Shown: positions 1-5,637 of the stretch, piece by piece
Position numbering within the stretch: position 1 is the stretch's first letter
How the letters are laid out: each line of letters begins with the position of its first letter
Assembly: GCA_025360265.1 (NCBI GenBank)
Contig: JANYCP010000224.1
Span: forward strand, 1 to 5,637
Source of the DNA: Gemmatimonadota bacterium
Lineage (GTDB): Bacteria; Gemmatimonadota; Gemmatimonadetes; Gemmatimonadales; GWC2-71-9
Length of the DNA: 5,637 bases
Direction: 5' to 3'
Translations under genes and position numbers: made by a program
Notes under the pieces: model-generated
What the model saw: only the letters and a program-made list of their open reading frames with translations
What the model was told of the DNA's origin: nothing
The model's database searches: none

Positions 1-767
1 CCGAGGCGCTGCAGTTCGGCTTGATCCGCCTCGACGTTGGAATTTTTCGGCGCATCAAGCAGCGTAATCGGCGGCAACTCGTCATCCTGCGGACGCGGTA
101 CCGCGACAATGCCGTCCTCAATGTCGAGCTGCTGCTCCTTCTTGCGCCATTTCGAGTTCTTGCGCGGCTTGAACATCTCTTCCTGCTCGACTTCCGCTTC
201 CTCGAGTTTTTCCTCCGCCGCGACGGGAATGGGAATCGGCTTCATGGATGGCGACGGTTTCACCTTGGGTGGCGCCAGCGGCTCCGCTCCCCGCTCGAGC
301 CGCTGCAACGGATGCCAGGCGAGTGTGCCCAGGGTAACGCCGGTGAGAACGACGAAGCCAGCCAGCAGTGCGCCGGCCGTACCGATCATTTCAAGGGCGG
401 TGACCGCGAAGAGCCCCGGGAACCAGCCCGTGAGCCGCGCCGACCAGGCCCACGGCTGCTTGAACTCCTCGGTACCGATGTGTGACAGAACGCCGATGAA
501 ATACGGCACGAGCAACGTGGCACCCGTCGCCAGGATCGCGGCGCGCTTCATGTCAAGTCGCGGCAGCCGCTCAAAACCGGCAAGACCGAGCATCACGCCA
601 ACAATCGGGACCCCAATCGCCCCAACACCCAAAAAATCCCACAAGCCGGGCCCAATGGTACGACCGAGCGGACCGGTGACATCGATCGGCAGCAAGGTCA
701 ACGTGACGAACGCCGCGGCGACCAGAGCGACAACCGCGCCAAAGCGACGGCGGCGCTGCCCGTCCAT
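1..767 (-). CDS. ftsK: FtsK/SpoIIIE-type DNA translocase, N-terminal part, cut by the window edge
   Basis: The first 255 codons are present, starting at the ATG at 765-767 and staying open to the left edge. FtsK anchors at the division septum and pumps DNA to resolve chromosome dimers and clear the closing septum. The N-terminus is basic (GQRRRR) and is followed by four hydrophobic segments at about 9-28, 43-65, 76-95 and 118-150, fitting the 4TM FtsK domain; the last has the small-residue pattern EMIGTAGALLAGFVVLTGVTLG. Residues 160-230 are a Pro-rich and then highly charged linker (EEKLEEAEVEQEEMFKPRK, then WRKKEQQ). ELPPITLLDAPKNSN (230-244) matches the conserved ELPPLSLLD entry into the alpha domain of the motor, the best diagnostic. 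The Walker motifs and gamma domain would lie outside the window. The start overlaps the comB stop as TGATG, with a weak GGGG-containing site about a dozen bases upstream. The membrane domain is shorter than the E. coli one and the linker is short. Confidence 0.86.
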   Translation of the reverse strand, partial: MDGQRRRRFGAVVALVAAAFVTLTLLPIDVTGPLGRTIGPGLWDFLGVGAIGVPIVGVMLGLAGFERLPRLDMKRAAILATGATLLVPYFIGVLSHIGTEEFKQPWAWSARLTGWFPGLFAVTALEMIGTAGALLAGFVVLTGVTLGTLAWHPLQRLERGAEPLAPPKVKPSPSMKPIPIPVAAEEKLEEAEVEQEEMFKPRKNSKWRKKEQQLDIEDGIVAVPRPQDDELPPITLLDAPKNSNVEADQAELQRL

Positions 768-1516
768 CAGCGTCGCACCCCATGTGGCGCCAGCGTGATA
801 CGCTTGTCGCGAAACACCGGCAACACTGGGTGTGCATCCACCTGCGCCGCCGCGGTCACGTCGTCGCGAAATCCGCGGGCGGCGAGTTCACGTCCAGCGC
901 GCGAGAGTGCCAGCGCCCGCTCGATGCGATCCCGGTAGCGGATGACGAGGTCCACCGCGACGAGCGCCGCATCGTTCAGTCCCTTCCTCCGACGGCGGCC
1001 ACCGAGCGCGCGCTCGGCGAGGCAACCGGCGATAAACGCATCGTCGAATCCAAAGCCATGATCGCGACCGGCGCAGAGAATCAACAGGTCGCCGTGCTCT
1101 TCGAGAGCAGCGCGTGCTGCCGCCCCAGCGACCGACAGATTGACGGCGGCCGCAACGAACACGTCGCGTGCGCCGGCGGTGCCGAGCAATGCCTGCGTGC
1201 CGTTGGTCGTGGTCATTACGAGCGTTTTGCCCTGCACCACATCCGAGGTCATTTCACTGGGGGAGTTGCCGAGCTTGAATCCGGGAATCCGCACCGAATT
1301 CCGTTCTCCGGCGAGGACGACATCCGCCGGGCCGAGCACCTCCTCCAGACGGGTCGCATCTTCAGTGTCCACCGCGGGCACCACCGCACGGGCGCCCCGA
1401 TCGAGCGCGGCGCAAATGGTGGTGGTGGCTCGCAACACGTCGATAACGATGACGGTTCGGTCGGCGACCTCGCTGGCGGTCAGTTCTCGGGGCGAGAAGG
1501 CGACGTCGAGCTTCAT
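767..1516 (-). CDS. comB: 2-phosphosulfolactate phosphatase family protein (ComB)
   Basis: The 249-residue product matches the ComB family: Mg-dependent phosphatases that convert 2-phosphosulfolactate to sulfolactate, known from coenzyme M synthesis in methanogens and from sulfolactate formation in some bacteria. Recognisable blocks are VIVIDVLRATTTICAAL (22-38), LAGERNSVRIPGFKLGNSPSEMT (68-90), TTTNGTQAL (102-110), AAAVNLSVAGAAA (122-134) and CAGRDHGFGFDDAFIAG (148-164). The protein is full length, has no signal peptide or membrane segment and should be cytoplasmic. The start ATG overlaps the accC stop as ATGA; GAGGG lies directly against the ATG, too close for a normal ribosome site, so coupling to accC is likely. 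The stop forms TGATG with ftsK. No other coenzyme M or sulfolactate gene is visible, so the real substrate in this organism is unproven. The family name is secure, the physiological role is not. The symbol should not be confused with the competence or Bacillus genes of the same name. Confidence 0.87.
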   Translation of the reverse strand: MKLDVAFSPRELTASEVADRTVIVIDVLRATTTICAALDRGARAVVPAVDTEDATRLEEVLGPADVVLAGERNSVRIPGFKLGNSPSEMTSDVVQGKTLVMTTTNGTQALLGTAGARDVFVAAAVNLSVAGAAARAALEEHGDLLILCAGRDHGFGFDDAFIAGCLAERALGGRRRRKGLNDAALVAVDLVIRYRDRIERALALSRAGRELAARGFRDDVTAAAQVDAHPVLPVFRDKRITLAPHGVRR

Positions 1517-2913
1517 CCCTCAACAGGCTCGGGAAGACGCCCTTCGCCTCGCGACGCATCGAACACTTCCGGCTTCAGCAAGTGCGATGCACGCTCAAGG
1601 AACTTGGTATCGATCTTCCCCGCCACGAAATCCGGATGGCGAATCACGCGCGCGAGAAATGGAATCGTCGTCTTGACGCCCTCGAGAATGAACGAGTCGA
1701 GCGCCTGTCCGAGGCGCGCAAGCGCCTCGGCGCGATCGCGACCATGCACGATCAGCTTGGCGAGCAGTGAATCGTAGTACGGCGGCACGGCGTAGCCGGC
1801 GTAGACATGCGTGTCGACCCGCACCCCGGGCCCGCCCGGCGGATGGTATGCCGTGATCAGGCCTGGGCACGGCTGGAAATTCCGGTAGGGATCTTCGGCG
1901 TTGATGCGCACTTCAATCGCGTGCCCGATCAGCGGCGTCTCCCCGAACGACAGCGGCGCACCAGCTGCCACGCGAATCTGCTCCTTCACCAGATCATGGC
2001 CAGTTACCATTTCGGTGACCGGGTGCTCAACCTGAATGCGGGTGTTCATTTCCATGAAGTAGAACGAGCCGTCTTCGTCGAGCAAGAACTCGATCGTCCC
2101 CGCGCCGACGTAATTGATCGCCGCGGCAAGGCCAACCGCAGACGCACCCATGCGGGCGCGAAGCTCGGGCGTCAGTGCCGGAGAGGGCGACTCTTCGATC
2201 AGCTTCTGATGACGACGCTGCACCGAGCAATCGCGCTCGCCGAGATGAATCACCGTGCCATGCGTGTCGCCGAGCACCTGAAACTCGACGTGTCGCGGAC
2301 GGGCGAGATATTTCTCGACGTAAACGTCGCCGTTACCGAACGCCGAAAGCGCTTCGTTCTGCGCCAGCGAAAAGAGCTGGGCAAACTGCTCGGCGTCATG
2401 GGCAATTCGCATCCCCTTGCCGCCGCCGCCTGCGGTCGCCTTGATGATGACCGGAAATCCGATTTCCTGAGCGACAACGACTGCTTCGTCGGCGTCCTTC
2501 AGAATGCCGTTTGAACCTGGCACGGTCGGCACGCCCGCTTCCGCGGCCAGGCGGCGCGCGGAGGCCTTGTCGCCCATGGCGCGAATCTGGTCGCCGGTGG
2601 GGCCGATGAAGACGATGTTCGATGCCTTGCACGTGTCGGCGAACTCGGCGTTTTCGGCGAGGAAGCCATATCCGGGGTGAATCGCGTCGGCGCCGGTGAC
2701 TTCGGCGGCCGCGATCAGCGAGGGAATGCGAAGATAGGAAAGGCGTCCCGGCGGCGGGCCAATGCAGACATCGTCGTCCGCGAACCGCACGTGCAATGAC
2801 TCGCGATCGGCCTCACTGTACACTGCCACCGTCTTGACGCCGAGTTCGCGGCAGGCGCGAATCACCCGCAGCGCAATCTCGCCGCGGTTGGCAATCATCA
2901 CCTTGCGGAACAT
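1513..2913 (-). CDS. accC: Biotin carboxylase subunit of acetyl-CoA carboxylase
   Basis: AccC uses ATP and bicarbonate to carboxylate the biotin on AccB, the first half-reaction of malonyl-CoA synthesis. The 466-residue product has the biotin carboxylase N-terminal domain (1-113, MFRKVMIANRGEIALRVIRA and HPGYGFLAEN), an ATP-grasp domain with the glycine loop GGGGKGMR (162-169) and RDCSVQRRHQKLIEE (227-241), and the C-terminal domain with RINAEDP (336-342). Catalytic residues line up almost one to one with the E. coli enzyme: Lys116, Lys158, Lys237, Glu275, Glu288, Asn290, Arg292 and Glu296 (MEMNTRIQVEHPVTE). The single-subunit length with no biotinyl domain argues for AccC over pyruvate carboxylase or a fused acyl-CoA carboxylase; a separate accB two genes upstream supports this. 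The last 14 or so residues (from about 453, RGEGRLPEPVEG at the end) go past the usual family end and coincide with a REP-like motif. The stop overlaps comB as ATGA. Confidence 0.96.
   Translation of the reverse strand: MFRKVMIANRGEIALRVIRACRELGVKTVAVYSEADRESLHVRFADDDVCIGPPPGRLSYLRIPSLIAAAEVTGADAIHPGYGFLAENAEFADTCKASNIVFIGPTGDQIRAMGDKASARRLAAEAGVPTVPGSNGILKDADEAVVVAQEIGFPVIIKATAGGGGKGMRIAHDAEQFAQLFSLAQNEALSAFGNGDVYVEKYLARPRHVEFQVLGDTHGTVIHLGERDCSVQRRHQKLIEESPSPALTPELRARMGASAVGLAAAINYVGAGTIEFLLDEDGSFYFMEMNTRIQVEHPVTEMVTGHDLVKEQIRVAAGAPLSFGETPLIGHAIEVRINAEDPYRNFQPCPGLITAYHPPGGPGVRVDTHVYAGYAVPPYYDSLLAKLIVHGRDRAEALARLGQALDSFILEGVKTTIPFLARVIRHPDFVAGKIDTKFLERASHLLKPEVFDASRGEGRLPEPVEG
1517..1533. 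repeat. Possible REP-like half-element at the accC/comB junction
   Basis: The plus-strand bases CCCTCAACAGGCTCGGG match 14 of 17 positions of CCTTCGACAGGCTCAGG, a form I recall of a short dispersed element common in several GC-rich bacterial groups. When such elements are translated they give tails like PEPVEG or PELVEG, which is what AccC ends with here; the other strand gives PSTGSG, another hallmark. No inverted partner copy was found nearby and this is the only copy seen in the window, so chance similarity remains possible. Confidence 0.4.
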
Positions 2914-4070
2914 CAGCGTCTCTCTCCGCCGCCCATGTCGGAGAAGGTCCGATCGGACGTCCCGCTGACTCCAGACACTCGCAGCGCAAATTCGCCCGGA
3001 TGCGTCGAGTGGAACACCGCTTCGTCGTAGGTGATGATGCCGTCCTGGTACCAGCGCATCAGGGACTGGTCGAACGACTGCATGCCGTAGCTCATGCCGC
3101 CCTGCGCGATCAGATCAGGAATCGCCAGCGCCTTCTGCGTGTCGCGAATGTTGTCGGCCACCGTGGCGGTATTGATCAGCACCTCTGTGGCCGGCACACG
3201 ACCCTTGCCGTCGGCGCGCGGCACCAGCCGCATCGATACGACGGCCGCAAGCGCGGTTGACAGCAGCATGCGAATCTCAGCGTGCTGATGCGGCGGATAG
3301 AATGACAGTACGCGCGAGATCGTCTGGGTGGCGTCCGTGGTGTGGATCGTGGACAGGACCAGGTGGCCGGTATCGGCCGCTTTGATCGCCGTGTCCATCG
3401 TTTCCATGTCGCGAATTTCGCCGATCAGGATCACGTCAGGATCCTGACGCAGTACGTGCTTCAATGCCGCGGCAAAGGAGAGTGTATCGGTGCCGATTTC
3501 CCGCTGTGATACGTTCGCCAACTGATCGCGGTGCAGGAACTCAATCGGATCCTCGACCGTGATGATGTTGACGCGGCGATTGCGGTTGATATGATCGATG
3601 ATCGCCGCGAGCGCCGTGGACTTGCCGCTACCGGTGATGCCGGTGACGAGGACGAGGCCGCGCGGCTTGGCGGCGATCTCTTCGAGTACCGTCGGAAGCA
3701 GCAGCTCGCGCACCGACCGCACTTCATAGGGAATCGCGCGGAACACGAACGCAATGGAGCCGCGCTGCAGGTACACGTTGGTACGAAAGCGGCCGATGCC
3801 TGGCACGCCGATACCGAAATCGGCTTCCTTGTTTTCGATGAACTCGGCCAGCTGCCGTGGCGTCATCAGCGACTCGGCCAGCGTCTTGAGTTCTTCCGGC
3901 TTGAGTTGCGGTTGCGCAAGCACCTGCAATGTGCCGTTGACGCGAATGGTTGGCGGACGTCCGCCCTTGAGATGCAGGTCAGACGCGCCCCGCTGGATCA
4001 TCTCGACAATCGCCGCGCGAAATTGAAATCCGCTCACCGCTTCGGTCGCGTCCGCCGGGAGATCAGCCAT
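2913..4070 (-). CDS. pilT: Type IV pilus retraction ATPase, PilT/PilU family
   Basis: This 385-residue protein is a hexameric secretion-type ATPase that, in its family, sits at the inner-membrane base of the type IV pilus and powers retraction for twitching, adhesion or DNA uptake. The N-terminal PAS-like domain starts with ASDLHLKGGRPPTIRVNG (29-46). The RecA-like domain has Walker A GITGSGKST (144-152), Asp box TVEDPIEF (171-178), Walker B DVILIGEIRD with its Glu (212-221) and His box GHLVLSTIHTTDA (235-247), all intact. The LRQDPDVILIGEIRDMETMD segment and the C-terminal GMQSFDQSLMRWYQDGIITYDEA look closer to PilU-like members than to classical PilT, and the PilT AIRNLIRE motif is replaced by DNIRDTQKA. 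The symbol is therefore a family-level call. The chosen ATG overlaps accB by 8 bases; the 27-residue upstream extension reads through accB out of frame. The stop forms TGATG with accC. Confidence 0.9.
   Translation of the reverse strand: MADLPADATEAVSGFQFRAAIVEMIQRGASDLHLKGGRPPTIRVNGTLQVLAQPQLKPEELKTLAESLMTPRQLAEFIENKEADFGIGVPGIGRFRTNVYLQRGSIAFVFRAIPYEVRSVRELLLPTVLEEIAAKPRGLVLVTGITGSGKSTALAAIIDHINRNRRVNIITVEDPIEFLHRDQLANVSQREIGTDTLSFAAALKHVLRQDPDVILIGEIRDMETMDTAIKAADTGHLVLSTIHTTDATQTISRVLSFYPPHQHAEIRMLLSTALAAVVSMRLVPRADGKGRVPATEVLINTATVADNIRDTQKALAIPDLIAQGGMSYGMQSFDQSLMRWYQDGIITYDEAVFHSTHPGEFALRVSGVSGTSDRTFSDMGGGERR
2922..2927 (-). promoter_or_regulatory. Shine-Dalgarno site of accC inside the pilT 3' end
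   Basis: The minus strand reads GGAGAG eight bases before the accC ATG at 2911-2913. It lies within the last codons of pilT (the MGGGERR tail). It is the clearest ribosome site among the overlapping junctions, so accC could be loaded independently as well as by re-initiation at TGATG. Confidence 0.55.
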
Positions 4071-4605
4071 TCGGATCGACGCGGTAAAGTACCTGGCCGT
4101 ATTCCACTGGCGATGCATCGTCAACGAGCACTTCACGAACGACGCCGGCAACTTCCGCCTCGATCTCGTTCATGATCTTCATCGCTTCGATGATGCAGAC
4201 TGTCTGTCCGGAAGTGACGCGCGTGCCGACACGCACGTACGGCTCCGATCCCGGTTCGGGCTGGCTGTAGTACGTACCGACCATCGGCGAGCGAATTTCC
4301 TTGAGGCCCGCGCCACTCGGCGCAATTCCCTCGGTTGGCGCTGCCCCCGGAATCGGCGCCGACGCTGCCGGCGCACCGGCGACCGGCATGTGCGTCATCA
4401 TCGGCGCTGCCACCATCCCGCCACCCTGATGCGTGCGCGAGATCACCACGCCGGTACCGAAGAAACCCTTGAGCTCGATCGAGCCGATTTCCGGACGTTC
4501 GCGCAGCAATTGCGCCAACCGGCGCACGTCGCGGAAGTCGATTCCCTTGAGGCCCGGCACCTGTTCGATCGTGCGGGCGAGCGCCTGCATTTCTTCTGGC
4601 GTCAT
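4063..4605 (-). CDS. accB: Biotin carboxyl carrier protein of acetyl-CoA carboxylase (AccB/BCCP)
   Basis: AccB carries biotin between the biotin carboxylase (AccC) and the carboxyltransferase (AccAD) in malonyl-CoA synthesis. The product is 180 residues. Residues 1-60 form an N-terminal region whose later part (RDVRRLAQLL to VVISRT) matches the usual AccB start, preceded by about 24 extra residues. Residues 61-100 are a flexible linker rich in Pro, Ala, Gly and Met. Residues 101-178 are the biotinyl domain, with SPMVGTYYSQPEPGSEPYVRVG, equal in length to the E. coli segment that contains the 'thumb', and the biotinylation motif EAMKIMN, so Lys143 is the predicted biotin site. The ATG at 4603-4605 overlaps the efp stop as ATGA and has no strong ribosome site, which suggests coupling to efp. 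The longer open frame upstream lies inside efp and is not used. The 3' end overlaps pilT by 8 bases. The partner accC is one gene further on, not adjacent. Confidence 0.95.
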   Translation of the reverse strand: MTPEEMQALARTIEQVPGLKGIDFRDVRRLAQLLRERPEIGSIELKGFFGTGVVISRTHQGGGMVAAPMMTHMPVAGAPAASAPIPGAAPTEGIAPSGAGLKEIRSPMVGTYYSQPEPGSEPYVRVGTRVTSGQTVCIIEAMKIMNEIEAEVAGVVREVLVDDASPVEYGQVLYRVDPNG

Positions 4606-5162
4606 ACGCGAGTCAGGTATTTGTCTTCGCGTCGATCCACGCGAATCATGGTGCCGCGTTCGATGAACAGCGGCACCTGCACGATGGCGCCGGTCTCGAG
4701 CTTGGCCGGCTTGGTCCCACCAGTGGCAGTATCGCCGCGAATCCCTGGATCGGTTTCGACGATTTCCAACTCGACAAAGTTTGGCAGGTCGAGGAGGATC
4801 ACCTGATCGTCGTGCACGCGCCCAGTGCACTCCATCCCTTCCTTCAGGTACTTGAGTTGGTCGGCCCCAATCAAATCGGCCGGCAGCACGATGTCATCGA
4901 AGGTTTGCAGGTGCATGAAGTGATATGACTCCCCATCGCGGTAGGAGTAGGTCATCTGCTGAAAGGACACATCCACCGGGAAGATCTTTTCTCCCGACGG
5001 AAACGTCTTGTCGAGCACTGCGCCGGTGCGAATGTTGCGCAGCTTCGTGCGCACGAAGGCACTGCCCTTCCCCGGCTTGACGTGCTGAAAGTACGTCACC
5101 TGCATCAGCTGTTTATCCATCTCCAGCACAATGCCGTTCTTGATTTCTGCGGTGGTCGCCAA
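4602..5162 (-). CDS. efp: Translation elongation factor P (EF-P)
   Basis: EF-P binds between the P and E sites of the ribosome and restores peptide-bond formation at stalled polyproline stretches. The 186-residue product has the normal family length and all three beta-barrel domains. The KOW-like domain I has the loop HVKPGKGSAFVRTKLRN with Lys32 at the tip, where EF-P is modified in many bacteria. Domain II is covered by the middle (TFPSGEKIFPVDV to about residue 125). The C-terminal OB domain carries the signature ETDPGIRGDTATGGTKPAKLETG. The flanks of the loop resemble Bacillus-type EF-P more than the E. coli EpmA or EarP (Arg32) types, so the modification cannot be inferred here. The start is taken as TTG at 5160-5162, giving MATTAEIKNG, the expected N-terminus, with a good ribosome site; the open frame extends further upstream but only as a shadow of the peptidase gene. 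The stop overlaps the accB start as ATGA. Confidence 0.96.
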   Translation of the reverse strand: MATTAEIKNGIVLEMDKQLMQVTYFQHVKPGKGSAFVRTKLRNIRTGAVLDKTFPSGEKIFPVDVSFQQMTYSYRDGESYHFMHLQTFDDIVLPADLIGADQLKYLKEGMECTGRVHDDQVILLDLPNFVELEIVETDPGIRGDTATGGTKPAKLETGAIVQVPLFIERGTMIRVDRREDKYLTRV

Positions 5163-5167
5163 AACGT

Positions 5168-5174
5168 CCCGCCT
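5168..5174 (-). promoter_or_regulatory. Shine-Dalgarno site of efp, supporting a TTG start
   Basis: On the minus strand the bases AGGCGGG end five bases before the TTG at 5160-5162. The site matches AGGAGG at five of six positions and overlaps the stop codon of the upstream peptidase gene. Its position decides the efp start, because no ATG or GTG lies nearby in frame. Confidence 0.6.
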
Positions 5175-5637
5175 ATGCGTCGAGAATGATGAGTTCCGTG
5201 CGGCCGTCCGAAAGGAGGGCCGGGCCGGCGGGGCCGAGCCACACATCGTCCTCGATCCGGACTCCGCCCCAACCATGAAGATAGATCCCCGGCTCCACCG
5301 TGACCACCGCTCCGCCCGGTAACACGGCCTCTGCCGTGGCCGCAAGTCGCGGCGCCTCATGGACTTCCAGCCCGAGGCCGTGGCCAAGGGAGTGGCCGAA
5401 GGCATCGCCGTAGCCGCGGGCTGCAATCAAGTCGCGGGCGAGGGCATCACCTTCGCGCCCGGTCATCCCGGCCCGGAGTCCGTCGCGTGCCCGTAGCTGA
5501 GCCTCGCGGACCAGGTCATAGACCACCAGCTGCCGCTCGTCCAGGGCGCCGAGCCCGACGGTCCGGGTGATGTCGGAGCAATAGCCATCGACCTGGGCCC
5601 CGAAATCGATCAACAGGAACTCGCCACGACCCAGGGT
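5173..5637 (-). CDS. M24 family metallopeptidase (Xaa-Pro aminopeptidase/dipeptidase type), C-terminal part, cut by the window edge
   Basis: The visible 154 residues are the catalytic half of a pita-bread-fold metallopeptidase of family M24, cytoplasmic enzymes that remove N-terminal residues ahead of proline or split Xaa-Pro dipeptides. All five expected metal ligands are present in order (fragment numbering): Asp11 in IDFGA, Asp22 in SDITRT, His86 in GHSLGHGLGLEVHE, Glu115 in VEPGIY and Glu129 in RIEDD. His82 and His93 match the conserved substrate-side histidines, so the active site looks intact. The frame stays open to the right edge; the TTG at 5611-5613 is an internal Leu codon, not the start, because the codons before it continue the family sequence. 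The stop TAG is at 5173-5175, 10 bases before efp. The fragment cannot separate aminopeptidase P (pepP) from prolidase (pepQ), so no symbol is given. A peptidase gene just before efp is a common bacterial order. Confidence 0.93.
   Translation of the reverse strand, partial: TLGRGEFLLIDFGAQVDGYCSDITRTVGLGALDERQLVVYDLVREAQLRARDGLRAGMTGREGDALARDLIAARGYGDAFGHSLGHGLGLEVHEAPRLAATAEAVLPGGAVVTVEPGIYLHGWGGVRIEDDVWLGPAGPALLSDGRTELIILDA

Larger units (their letters stand above)
1..5637 (-). other. Predicted single operon spanning the whole window
   Basis: All seven genes point the same way, with one 10-base gap and five overlaps of 8, 4, 4, 1 and 1 bases. No intergenic space is large enough for an independent promoter or terminator, though promoters inside genes cannot be excluded. 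The message would carry peptidase, EF-P, AccB, PilT, AccC, ComB and FtsK in that order; its true ends are outside the window. Confidence 0.7.

Noticed and set aside
37..798. Long plus-strand open frame (253 codons) opposite ftsK
   Set aside because: It is rich in Ser, Ala, Arg and Pro with no recognisable domain, and the opposite strand encodes a convincing FtsK N-terminus. It is an antisense shadow in GC-rich DNA.
571..837. Minus-strand open frame (88 codons) at the comB/ftsK junction
   Set aside because: It overlaps the end of comB and the start of ftsK out of frame; both of those have family-level support and it has none.
782..1777. Long plus-strand open frame (331 codons) across comB and the accC 3' end
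   Set aside because: It spans the junction of two well-supported minus-strand genes and has no family features, so it is a by-product of GC-rich codon use.
1807..2514. Plus-strand open frame (235 codons) opposite accC
   Set aside because: The minus strand encodes a near-perfect biotin carboxylase over the whole interval; the plus frame shows no domain or plausible start context.
4071..4151. 27-residue upstream extension of the PilT frame
   Set aside because: It reads through the end of the AccB biotinyl domain out of frame. The ATG at 4068-4070 gives a normal PilT start and length.
3531..4175. Plus-strand open frame (214 codons) opposite pilT
   Set aside because: It is antisense to the conserved ATPase motifs and has no identifiable protein features.
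5163..5426. N-terminal extension of the EF-P open frame
   Set aside because: It is the shifted reading of the M24 peptidase gene. The peptidase ligands lie in the other frame, and family-standard EF-P begins at the TTG at 5160-5162.
1..5637. Defence system, prophage, transposon, CRISPR or RNA gene
   Set aside because: Every part of the window is accounted for by core-type protein genes on one strand. No repeat array, terminal inverted repeats, integrase or structured RNA signature was seen.

Overview
The window is a gene-dense, GC-rich block of bacterial chromosome. Every supported gene lies on the minus strand, so in transcription order it reads from the right edge to the left: a partial M24 aminopeptidase (pepP/pepQ type), efp (elongation factor P), accB (biotin carboxyl carrier protein), a pilT/pilU-type pilus retraction ATPase, accC (biotin carboxylase), comB (2-phosphosulfolactate phosphatase family), and the first 255 codons of an ftsK/spoIIIE DNA translocase that runs off the left edge. 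I found no RNA gene, mobile element, CRISPR array or non-coding stretch longer than 10 bases.

The packing is very tight. After the 10-base gap between the peptidase and efp, all five later junctions are overlaps: ATGA at efp/accB (4 bases), 8 bases at accB/pilT, TGATG at pilT/accC (1 base), ATGA at accC/comB (4 bases) and TGATG at comB/ftsK (1 base). This suggests one polycistronic message with translational coupling. The promoter would lie beyond the right edge, and no internal terminator was seen.

Functionally, the peptidase-efp-accB-accC order is an old and common bacterial arrangement that joins peptide turnover, ribosome rescue at polyproline and the first step of fatty acid synthesis. 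The unusual parts are a pilus motor gene wedged between the two acetyl-CoA carboxylase genes, and a sulfolactate-type phosphatase gene between accC and ftsK. AccB carries the biotin on Lys143 and AccC carboxylates it, so these two work together directly. PilT, ComB and FtsK have no obvious biochemical link to them.

The organism is a bacterium with type IV pili. The gene order and the style of the proteins remind me most of Gemmatimonadota, but this is recall and inference, not a demonstrated placement. The window is mainly housekeeping. The points most worth a second look are the interrupted acc pair, the chain of overlaps, and a short REP-like motif that appears to have been translated into the AccC tail right at the comB start.
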